From positions 186,001 through 250,000 of the forward strand of contig NZ_CP013355.1 of assembly GCF_001543325.1 (NCBI RefSeq): 64,000 bases of DNA. The letters are read 5' to 3'. Position numbers and translations under genes: made by a program. This document shows positions 26,657 through 33,440 of this stretch, piece after piece (the first letter of the stretch is position 1; each line of letters starts with the position of its first letter). A model generated the notes under the pieces. That model saw only the letters and a program-made list of their open reading frames with translations, did not search any database and was not told the origin of the DNA. Source of the stretch: Lutibacter profundi (GTDB taxonomy: Bacteria; Bacteroidota; Bacteroidia; Flavobacteriales; Flavobacteriaceae).

Positions 26657-27922
26657 ATGCAAACATTGATAAAAATAATAATTGCTTATTTAATTTTTTT
26701 CACACATTCAGTATATGCATCGTTCATATTAATACCTATGGATGCCGTAACACAAACCAATCATTTAAAAGCTTACGGTATCACTTATTGGTCTTTACAA
26801 CAGGGAAATAAAGTTCAATGGTTATTAAATTATGAAGGAGGCTCTTTTTTATTAGAAGATAATGAAGCTACAAGAAATGAATGTAAAATTAGAGGAGTAA
26901 CTTTTCAAGTAATTTCAGATACACAAGCAATACAAATTTTAGAAAAAATAAGTAGTCCTTCACAAAATATGGATGCTATTATTTTAGAAAAAGCACCAAA
27001 AATTGCCGTGTACTCCCCCAAAAGTAAATTACCTTGGGATGATGCTGTTACTTTAGTTTTAACCTATGCTGAAATTCCTTTTGATGTAATTTATGATGAA
27101 GATGTTTTAGATGAGAAGCTATTGTTCTATGAATGGTTACATTTGCATCACGAAGACTTTACGGGTCAATACGGTCGTTTTTATGGAGCATACAGAAGAG
27201 CTCCTTGGTATATTGAACAAAAGAAAGAGGCTGAAGAACTAGCGTTTAAACTTGGTTATTCTAAGGTGTCACAAGAAAAATTAGCTGTAGCTCTAAAAAT
27301 TAGAGATTTTGTTGTGGGCGGTGGTTTTATGTTTGCAATGTGTTCAGCAACAGATAGTTTTGATATTGCATTGGCAGCGGAAGGAGTTGATATTTGTGAG
27401 AGTATGTTTGATGGAGATCCTTCAGAGTTAGATTATCAACAAAAAATAAATTTCAATAAAACATTTGCCTTTAAAAATTTTAAATTAGTTAGAAACCCTG
27501 TGGTGTACGAGTTTTCATCAATTGATATGACTAGTAAGAGAAAAATTAAAAGAACGAATGATTATTTTTCATTACAAGAATATTCTGCTAAATGGGATCC
27601 AATTCCTACAATGTTATGCCAAAATCATACGCAACTCATAAAAGGTTTTATGGGGCAAACAACGTCTTTTGATAGAATAACTGTAAAATCAAATGTTCTT
27701 GTTATGGGCGAAAATAAATCAAATAAAGAGGCTCGTTATATTCATGGCGTAAAAGGAAAAGGAATGTTTACCTTTTATGGAGGTCATGACCCAGAAGATT
27801 ATCAACATAGAATAGGTGATTTAAAAACGGAACTAGATTTACATCCTAATTCACCGGGTTATAGATTAATTCTAAATAATGTTCTATTCCCAGCAGCCAA
27901 AAAGAAAAAACAAAAAACATAA
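26657..27922 (+). CDS. Exported glutamine-amidotransferase-like protein (often misnamed asparagine synthetase B)
   Basis: A 421-residue protein with signal peptide QTLIKIIIAYLIFFTHSVYA. There is no asparagine synthetase domain: no N-terminal Cys2 nucleophile and no SGGxDS ATP-pyrophosphatase motif. Instead GGGFMFAMCSATDSFDIAL resembles the nucleophile elbow of class I glutamine amidotransferase/ThuA-like folds, with Cys in the MCSATD turn. GVKGKGMFTFYGGHDPEDY follows and supplies a possible His. The role is unknown and extracytoplasmic. It follows dnaB by 9 bp. Confidence 0.78.
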   Translation: MQTLIKIIIAYLIFFTHSVYASFILIPMDAVTQTNHLKAYGITYWSLQQGNKVQWLLNYEGGSFLLEDNEATRNECKIRGVTFQVISDTQAIQILEKISSPSQNMDAIILEKAPKIAVYSPKSKLPWDDAVTLVLTYAEIPFDVIYDEDVLDEKLLFYEWLHLHHEDFTGQYGRFYGAYRRAPWYIEQKKEAEELAFKLGYSKVSQEKLAVALKIRDFVVGGGFMFAMCSATDSFDIALAAEGVDICESMFDGDPSELDYQQKINFNKTFAFKNFKLVRNPVVYEFSSIDMTSKRKIKRTNDYFSLQEYSAKWDPIPTMLCQNHTQLIKGFMGQTTSFDRITVKSNVLVMGENKSNKEARYIHGVKGKGMFTFYGGHDPEDYQHRIGDLKTELDLHPNSPGYRLILNNVLFPAAKKKKQKT

Positions 27923-27964
27923 TTTTACTGATATATACTTCAAAAATTTTATTTAAAAATTTTA

Positions 27965-27994
27965 TTGTTTCAAACTTCAAAAACACTATTTTTG
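27965..27994 (+). promoter_or_regulatory. Promoter of the transketolase N-subunit gene
   Basis: TTG at 27965-27967, then TATTTTTG at 27987-27994 with a 19-bp spacer, a good match to the Bacteroidota -33/-7 pattern. Confidence 0.6.
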
Positions 27995-28016
27995 CTTTCA
28001 TAAAATAAAAAAAGAA

Positions 28017-28862
28017 ATGTCAAACACACAACAATTACAAGATTTTGTACAACAAGTAAGAAGAGATATTGTGAGAATGGTACACGCTGTACAATCAGGT
28101 CATCCAGGTGGCTCACTGGGATGTGCAGAATTTCTTACGGTTCTTTACCAAGATGTTATGGATTATTCAACGAATTTTAAAATGGACGGTAAAAATGAGG
28201 ATTTGTTCTTTTTATCTAATGGACATATTTCACCTGTTTATTATAGTGTTTTGGCTAGAAGTGGTTTTTTTCCAGTAAAAGAATTGGCAACGTTTAGAAA
28301 AATAGGAACACGTTTACAAGGACACCCAACTACACATGAAGGTTTGCCAGGTATAAGAATTGCTTCAGGTTCATTAGGACAAGGAATGAGTGTTGCAATT
28401 GGAGCTGCTCAAGCAAAGAAATTAAATGGAGATAATAAGTTGATATATTCATTGCACGGAGATGGTGAATTAGAAGAAGGTCAAATTTGGGAAGCTGTAA
28501 TGTATGCTGCAGGGAAAAATGTAGATAATTTTATTGCAACAATAGATTATAACCATCAACAAATAGACGGTTCTACTGATGATGTTATGCCTTTAGGTGA
28601 TTTAAGAGCTAAATTTGAAGCTTTTGGATGGATAGTGTTAGAAGTAAAAAAAGGAAATGATGTAGAAAGTATTAAAAATGGATTAGCAGAAGCTAAATCA
28701 CTCACCGGTAATGGGAAACCAGTTTGCGTGTTATTATACACAGAAATGGGAAATGGAATAGATTTTATGATGCATACCCATGCTTGGCACGGAAAACCAC
28801 CTAGTGATGCTCAGTTAGAAGACGCTTTAAGTCAAAACCCAGAGACTTTGGGAGACTATTAA
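28017..28862 (+). CDS. Transketolase N-terminal subunit
   Basis: A 281-residue protein matching the thiamine-diphosphate-binding half of transketolase: HAVQSGHPGGSLGCAEFLTV, HPTTHEGLPGI, ASGSLGQGMSVAIGAA and the ThDP/Mg motif GDGELEEGQIWEA ... DYNHQQIDG. It lacks the pyrimidine-binding and C-terminal domains, as in split archaeal-type transketolases where a partner of about 310 residues completes the enzyme. In many flavobacteria the partner gene is next; here a terminator and then bshA follow, so the partner must be elsewhere or lost. Confidence 0.93.
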   Translation: MSNTQQLQDFVQQVRRDIVRMVHAVQSGHPGGSLGCAEFLTVLYQDVMDYSTNFKMDGKNEDLFFLSNGHISPVYYSVLARSGFFPVKELATFRKIGTRLQGHPTTHEGLPGIRIASGSLGQGMSVAIGAAQAKKLNGDNKLIYSLHGDGELEEGQIWEAVMYAAGKNVDNFIATIDYNHQQIDGSTDDVMPLGDLRAKFEAFGWIVLEVKKGNDVESIKNGLAEAKSLTGNGKPVCVLLYTEMGNGIDFMMHTHAWHGKPPSDAQLEDALSQNPETLGDY

Positions 28863-28866
28863 AATA

Positions 28867-28895
28867 CGAATCCTGCTATCTGCAGGATTTTTTTT
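28867..28895 (+). terminator. Terminator after the transketolase subunit gene
   Basis: The stem AATCCTGC/GCAGGATT (28869-28889, 5-nt loop) is followed by T residues 28888-28895. It sits 6 bp past the stop. Confidence 0.85.
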
Positions 28896-28941
28896 GTGAA
28901 TTAATTATGAATTTTGATTCTAAAAAGTGTTAGATTCCTTT

Positions 28942-28949
28942 TATATTTG
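28942..28949 (+). promoter_or_regulatory. -7 element upstream of bshA
   Basis: TATATTTG, 22 bp ahead of the bshA start. A TTTTG at 28912-28916 is a possible -33 element but the spacing (25 bp) is long. Confidence 0.5.
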
Positions 28950-28971
28950 TGTTCGTTCAAAAAAATATTAA

Positions 28972-30105
28972 ATGAAAATAGGTATTGTTTGTTACCCAAC
29001 ATTTGGAGGTAGTGGAGTTGTTGCAACTGAATTAGGGATGGCTTTAGCAGAAAGAGGCCATCATGTACATTTTATAACCTATAAGCAACCTGTTCGACTA
29101 GATTTTATTTCTAAAGACATTCATTTTCATGAAGTTTTTGTTGAAGAATATTCTTTATTTCATTTTCAACCTTATGAATTGGCTTTATCAAGTAAAATGG
29201 TTGAAGTTGTAAAAGAGTATGATTTAGAAATTTTACATGTACATTATGCAATTCCACATGCATATGCTGCTTATATGGCAAAGCAAATGTTAAAACAAAA
29301 AGGGATTGACGTTAAAGTAGTAACAACGTTGCATGGTACTGATATTACACTTGTTGGAAGCCATCCAAACTATAAGTCAGCTGTAGAATTTAGTATTAAT
29401 AATTCTGATGTAGTAACCACAGTATCAAATAGTTTACGAGAAGATACATTGCGTTTGTTTAATATTACAAAAGAAATTAAAGTAATCTATAATTTTATAG
29501 ATTTTGAGCAATATCCGGAAATAGGTGATGAAGAATGTTTAAGACATACCATAGCAAATGATAATGAACGGATTATAACCCATATTAGTAATTTGCGCCC
29601 CGTAAAAAGAGCTTCAGATGTTATAAAAATATTTTATAAAATTCAGAAGGAAATTCCTTCAAAATTATTAATTGTAGGAGAAGGACCAGATAGAGAAAGT
29701 ATTGAATGTCAAGCCAAAGAGTTGGGAATACTAGAAAAAATACTTTTTATGGGAAATAGTAACGAAGTAAATAAATTACTTTGTTATTCTGATTTGTTCT
29801 TATTACCCTCAGAAACAGAAAGTTTTGGTTTAGCGGCTTTAGAAGCAATGGCTGCCAGAACACCAGTTATTTCTACAAATTCAGGTGGTTTACCAGAAGT
29901 AAATATTAATGGGGTTACAGGATTTTTGAGTGATGTTGGTGATACAGATGATATGGCTAAAAATGGTATATATATATTAAAAGATTTTGACAGGCTTCAA
30001 CAATTTAAACAAAATGCATTAAACCAAGCCAAAAAGTTTAGTTTAGAGAATATTTTACCAGATTATAAAGAGGTTTATAGAGAAGTAATAGCAGGTTGTT
30101 GTTAA
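28972..30105 (+). CDS. bshA: N-acetyl-alpha-D-glucosaminyl L-malate synthase BshA
   Basis: A 377-residue GT-B family 4 glycosyltransferase. The N-terminus KIGIVCYPTFGGSGVVATEL and ATLHGTDIT-like THLHG region (TLHGTDITLVGSHPNY) are characteristic of BshA, which joins UDP-GlcNAc to L-malate in the first step of bacillithiol synthesis. The donor-binding motif SETESFGLAALEAMA is present. The last ~25 codons are duplicated downstream at 33362-33440; this copy is the intact one. The stop codon is immediately followed by an RHS gene fragment. Confidence 0.96.
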   Translation: MKIGIVCYPTFGGSGVVATELGMALAERGHHVHFITYKQPVRLDFISKDIHFHEVFVEEYSLFHFQPYELALSSKMVEVVKEYDLEILHVHYAIPHAYAAYMAKQMLKQKGIDVKVVTTLHGTDITLVGSHPNYKSAVEFSINNSDVVTTVSNSLREDTLRLFNITKEIKVIYNFIDFEQYPEIGDEECLRHTIANDNERIITHISNLRPVKRASDVIKIFYKIQKEIPSKLLIVGEGPDRESIECQAKELGILEKILFMGNSNEVNKLLCYSDLFLLPSETESFGLAALEAMAARTPVISTNSGGLPEVNINGVTGFLSDVGDTDDMAKNGIYILKDFDRLQQFKQNALNQAKKFSLENILPDYKEVYREVIAGCC

Positions 30106-30109
30106 AAAT
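30031..30109 (+). repeat. Left copy of the bshA 3'-end direct repeat
   Basis: The last ~75 bp of bshA. It matches 33362-33440 (about 80% by eye; the right copy has an extra T that shifts the frame and several substitutions). It marks the left border of the accessory island. Confidence 0.85.
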
Positions 30110-31696
30110 GGAAATATTCAGCATTTAAACAGAAATGGTTATACCAATATAGAAGAGACTGATTTTGGTGTAATGGATAATTTGAGCTATAATTATTTAC
30201 CTAATAGTAATCAATTACTTAGCGTAGATGAAAATGATTCATTTGCCAAAGATGTTGGGTTTAAAGAAACAACTACAGGAAATGATTATTCCTACGATGA
30301 CAATGGCAACTTGATAACAGACGCCAACAAAGGCATTATTAATATAAGCTACAACCATTTAAATTTACCAAGCCAAGTTACTTTTGCAGCAGAAAAATAT
30401 ATTGATTACATTTACGATGCAACTGGAGTAAAATTACAAAAAATTGTGACCGATACTGGAAATAGCACAAAAACCAACTACGCAGGTAATTATATATATG
30501 AAGAGGCAGCTGGAATAGAAGAACTAAAGTTCTTTAACCAACCCGAAGGATATGTGGAACCTGATGGAAATGGTGGTTTTGAATACATCTACCAATACAA
30601 AGACCACTTAGGAAATATCAGATTGTCATACTCCGATGCTGATGGCAATGGATCTATTAACGCTGCTACTGAAATTGTAGAAGAAAATAATTACTATCCT
30701 TTTGGTTTAAAGCACAAAGGGTACAATAATGTTGTGAATGGTACGGAAAACATGTATAAAACATTTCAAGGACAAGAGATAAATGAAGAACTTGGTTTAA
30801 ATTGGTTATCATTTAAATGGAGAAATCACGACCCAGCAATTGGAAGATTTATGTCTGTTGACCCACTTGCAGAACAGTACAGTTATCAATTTCCGTATAA
30901 TTTTGCTGAAAATAGAGTTATTGATGGTTTTGAATTAGAAGGATTAGAATGGGTTGATGTTGATGGAGCTTGGGAATATCAAGGTTATACTCAAGTTGAA
31001 GCAGGAAGTCCATTATTTTTTGCTCCTGAAGGTTCTTCTCCTGTTGCATCTTGGACGAGTCAAGAGGTAGCTGAAGGTTATCCAGTTGGAATAGGTGCTT
31101 TAGTTGAAACTTTAAATATTGGCGGTCCTGATGGCACAATCGAACAATTTCAAGCAAATACTAGTGGAATGGTAGAACTTCCGTATAGTGGAACCGAACA
31201 AACAGGATTAGGATCTTCGGGTACATACTCGATAGACGGTCATACAGTTTACGGTTATTATAACAGAAATGATGTGACTGGAGTTGTTAATGACCAATGG
31301 GGAACTGTTGAGAGTGTATCAAATATGATTAATGCAATTACTGAATTTGACATACAAACTTTGCTAAGTAATCCAATACAAATTGGAGATATGAGGTCGC
31401 CTACTAATGGTAGGGTAAATTTAAGTCCAGGGGCTATGCATCACGGAGATAACGGCGCTTTTGACATTAGATTGCTTGGAGTTAATGGAGGGCTTCCAGG
31501 CGGCTCATTAATAAACGATGCTGCTTTTAGTACACAAAACACACAACTTTTTATTAATGCTTTGGGTAATAATGGTTTTAGTCGTTTCTTAATTGGTCCG
31601 AATGCTGTTCCTAATTTAAATAATAGTGGAGGAATTAATGTTAGAAATGGAGGAAATGGACATAATAATCATCATCACGTAGATAATAGAAATTAA
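30104..31696 (+). CDS. 5'-truncated RHS repeat protein with LAS-type metallopeptidase-like C-terminal domain
   Basis: RHS homology begins directly after the bshA stop (frame reads NGNIQHLNRNGYTN from 30107) with no start codon until ATG 30173, which gives 507 residues. YD-repeats and the RHS core follow: YQYKDHLGNIRLSYSD, NNYYPFGLKHKGYN, and the closing GRFMSVDPLAEQYSYQFPYN motif at ~230. After this (~260) the sequence becomes a variable tip. Near its end come HHGDNGAFDIR (His424, Asp431) and the terminal GHNNHHHVD (His500-502). H-x6-D plus H-x-H is the metal site of LAS enzymes (M15, MepA, hedgehog), suggesting a peptidoglycan peptidase toxin. Whether this truncated gene is expressed is uncertain. 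Confidence 0.75.
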   Translation, partial: KNGNIQHLNRNGYTNIEETDFGVMDNLSYNYLPNSNQLLSVDENDSFAKDVGFKETTTGNDYSYDDNGNLITDANKGIINISYNHLNLPSQVTFAAEKYIDYIYDATGVKLQKIVTDTGNSTKTNYAGNYIYEEAAGIEELKFFNQPEGYVEPDGNGGFEYIYQYKDHLGNIRLSYSDADGNGSINAATEIVEENNYYPFGLKHKGYNNVVNGTENMYKTFQGQEINEELGLNWLSFKWRNHDPAIGRFMSVDPLAEQYSYQFPYNFAENRVIDGFELEGLEWVDVDGAWEYQGYTQVEAGSPLFFAPEGSSPVASWTSQEVAEGYPVGIGALVETLNIGGPDGTIEQFQANTSGMVELPYSGTEQTGLGSSGTYSIDGHTVYGYYNRNDVTGVVNDQWGTVESVSNMINAITEFDIQTLLSNPIQIGDMRSPTNGRVNLSPGAMHHGDNGAFDIRLLGVNGGLPGGSLINDAAFSTQNTQLFINALGNNGFSRFLIGPNAVPNLNNSGGINVRNGGNGHNNHHHVDNRN

Positions 31697-31702
31697 GAAA
31701 AA

Positions 31703-32290
31703 ATGAAATATTTATATATAATTACTTTGCTTACAATGTTTTCTTGTGCAAACAAAAAAGAGAAAACAGTAAATGAAATAGGAGGTAACGATGAGTTAAA
31801 AACAATTTTAGAAAAAAAGCAAGAGCCACAAAGTACTTTTTATAACAATGACAAAAATTTAAAGACTTTTGACTTTAATCAATTGCCTTTATCAAAAACA
31901 TCAATAAATGATAACTTAAAATTTAGAATTGAAGATAATTTAAAAAATGAGGTGTTAAAAAAAGATTACTATTATAATCTCATTAATTACAGTAATCTCA
32001 TCGAGAACAAAGAATTTAAAGTGTTTACAGTTTTAGGAGGCTATGACTACTATACAAATGTCATATTACTAACTACGAACATAGAAAGAGATTCCTTGAT
32101 TGATTATAAAATTATTGCATCAGTTATGGGTGATGCAGATAATATAACTGAAATTAGTACAATATTTTTAGACTCAATTACTTTTGAAGTCACTAATAAT
32201 AAAAAAAGATTGACTAAAAATGACGGTTTTAAAATTTTAGATACAAGTAGTAAAATATATAAAATAACTACTAACGGACAAATAAAATAA
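31703..32290 (+). CDS. Lipoprotein, candidate immunity protein for the RHS tip
   Basis: A 195-residue lipoprotein starting 7 bp after the RHS stop. The signal is KYLYIITLLTMFSC (lipobox MFSC, Cys at 15), so it is anchored outside the cytoplasm. The mature part is rich in Asn, Lys, Thr and Ile and resembles no family I know. Polymorphic-toxin immunity genes normally lie directly after the toxin. A periplasmic lipoprotein suits a toxin acting on the cell wall. The function is inference from position and localisation only. Confidence 0.65.
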   Translation: MKYLYIITLLTMFSCANKKEKTVNEIGGNDELKTILEKKQEPQSTFYNNDKNLKTFDFNQLPLSKTSINDNLKFRIEDNLKNEVLKKDYYYNLINYSNLIENKEFKVFTVLGGYDYYTNVILLTTNIERDSLIDYKIIASVMGDADNITEISTIFLDSITFEVTNNKKRLTKNDGFKILDTSSKIYKITTNGQIK

Positions 32291-32500
32291 TGAATAAGAA
32301 CCACCTTTAAAGAGATAGTTTTTTATGCCCTAAAGCGAAGCAACATTTTTAGAAAAGAAATCCTTAAACTTGGTTTTGGTAAGTATACGATCAATATATA
32401 GCTGTGCATCGTAACACAATTTCCGCCGAAAAATACTTGCAATACGATTTAGAAAACCTGTACGAAATCGGCAACAACTTTCACCTGATTAGTTAAATAT
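32291..32500 (+). pseudogene. Decayed 3' fragment of an unidentified gene
   Basis: Two pieces of plausible coding sequence in different frames: SNIFRKEILKLGFGKYTINI (stop at about 32398) and then HRNTISAEKYLQYDLENLYE ending FHLIS and a stop near 32494. A hairpin follows directly, as at the end of a real gene. I do not recognise the family. Confidence 0.35.
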
Positions 32501-32505
32501 ATAAT

Positions 32506-32535
32506 AAAAAGTACTTAATCAAGTGCTTTTTATTA
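32506..32535 (+). terminator. Hairpin ahead of the toxin-antitoxin operon (terminator or operator)
   Basis: AAAAAGTACTT (32506-32516) and AAGTGCTTTTT (32521-32531) pair with one G-U, 4-nt loop, followed by T-rich sequence. It ends the decayed gene upstream and abuts the yefM -7 element, so it could also be an operator. Confidence 0.5.
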
Positions 32536-32541
32536 TATTTG
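32534..32541 (+). promoter_or_regulatory. -7 element of the yefM-yoeB operon
   Basis: TATATTTG, only 4 bp before the yefM ATG, so the transcript would be almost leaderless. It overlaps the T-rich side of the hairpin above. Confidence 0.5.
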
Positions 32542-32545
32542 CAAT

Positions 32546-32794
32546 ATGGAAACAGTTAATTATACAGACTTTCGTTCAAATCTAAAGCATTGGTTTGATA
32601 AAGTAGTCAATGATGTAAGCGATATCATTATCAAGCGTAAAAGCGGTAAAGACCTTGTTTTAATATCATTAGATGAATACAACTCATTAAAGGAAACTAC
32701 ATATTTACTAACAGGAAAAAATAGAGATATTTTATTAAACTCTATCAAAGAACTGGAAGCAGATAAAGGTGTTCAAAAAGACTTAATAGAATAA
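32546..32794 (+). CDS. yefM: YefM/Phd family antitoxin
   Basis: An 82-residue protein with the Phd/YefM N-terminal fold: TVNYTDFRSNLKHWFDKVVN followed by DIIIKRKSGKDLVLISLDEYNSLKET, then a flexible acidic C-terminus that neutralises the toxin. Such antitoxins bind their own promoter. The stop codon abuts the yoeB ATG, the classic antitoxin-toxin order. It lies inside the bshA-flanked island, where an addiction pair would help retain the DNA. Confidence 0.93.
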   Translation: METVNYTDFRSNLKHWFDKVVNDVSDIIIKRKSGKDLVLISLDEYNSLKETTYLLTGKNRDILLNSIKELEADKGVQKDLIE

Positions 32795-33055
32795 ATGAAA
32801 TTAACTTGGTCTACTTCTTCTTGGGAAGATTATTTGTATTGGCAGAAAGTCGATAAGAAAATAGTAATACGAATTAACGAACTCATTAAAAGCTGTATAC
32901 GAACACCTTTTGAAGGTATAGGAAAACCAGAAGCTTTAAAGGGAGATTTACGAGGTTATTGGTCAAGGCGAATAACATCAGAACATCGATTGGTTTACAA
33001 ATACGATAATGAACAAATCTTGATAGCAGCTTGTCGTTATCATTATGGAAAATAA
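32795..33055 (+). CDS. yoeB: Txe/YoeB family mRNA interferase toxin
   Basis: An 86-residue RelE-fold ribosome-dependent endonuclease. The catalytic residues fall at the same numbers as in E. coli YoeB: Glu46 (GKPEALKG), Arg65 (EHRLVYKY), His83 and Tyr84 (CRYHYGK). GYWSRRI is also conserved. All catalytic residues are intact, so the toxin should be active and held by yefM. Confidence 0.95.
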   Translation: MKLTWSTSSWEDYLYWQKVDKKIVIRINELIKSCIRTPFEGIGKPEALKGDLRGYWSRRITSEHRLVYKYDNEQILIAACRYHYGK

Positions 33056-33126
33056 ATCCCTCCCCGCTCCCGAACGATTGCATTGTGTTCTAAATTACTT
33101 AAATTAAAAAGCCGTATTTTTATCTT

Positions 33127-33372
33127 ATGAGTAGAAACTATAAATTTCATAATCCTGAAGGGCTTTATTTTGTAAATTTTGCTGTGGTAGATTGGTTAAA
33201 TGTTTTTACGGACCACACAAAAGGATTTGTGCGGCAGCATTGTGGAATAAAAGGTGTAGCTAAAAGTTCTTTCAAAGCTAGTGATGCCTTTTCTAGAGGT
33301 GGAGCAGGTAAAGTTGCTAATTTATTCGTTAGGCTTATTCAAAATTTAATGACATCTACACAAAAAGTTTAG
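33127..33372 (+). pseudogene. IS200-like (REP-associated, RAYT) transposase head fused to unrelated tail
   Basis: The first ~28 residues, MSRNYKFHNPEGLYFVNFAV, are typical of Y1/RAYT transposases. After WLNVFT the family sequence stops and an unrelated tail continues to a stop inside the right bshA repeat. The HUH motif and catalytic Tyr are absent, so it is inactive. Confidence 0.6.
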
Positions 33373-33440
33373 CTTAGAGAATATTTCACCAGATTATAAA
33401 GAGGTTTTATAGAAAATTAATATGGGTTTTTGTTAAGAAT
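33362..33440 (+). repeat. Right copy of the bshA 3'-end direct repeat (decayed)
   Basis: Aligns to 30031-30109 over ~79 bp, e.g. CCAGATTATAAAGAGG is identical in both. One extra T after GAGG and several changes destroy the frame. It ends inside the aroB stop region and marks the right border of the island. Confidence 0.85.

Larger units (their letters stand above)
30104..33440. other. Accessory island inserted at the 3' end of bshA
   Basis: Bounded by the two copies of the bshA 3' end. It carries an RHS-tip gene, a lipoprotein, decayed coding sequence, YefM-YoeB and a truncated RAYT transposase. No integrase is present. Without it, bshA would directly face the convergent aroB. The RHS part looks less AT-rich than its surroundings by eye. 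Confidence 0.7.

Noticed and set aside
30173-31696. RHS gene as a complete gene beginning at its ATG
   Set aside because: Homologous RHS sequence continues in frame upstream to the bshA stop, so the ATG is an internal Met of a truncated gene.
33056-33126. C-rich stretch CCCTCCCCGCTCCCGAAC as a REP element for the RAYT
   Set aside because: I could not see a matching palindrome arm nearby, so it is not supported.
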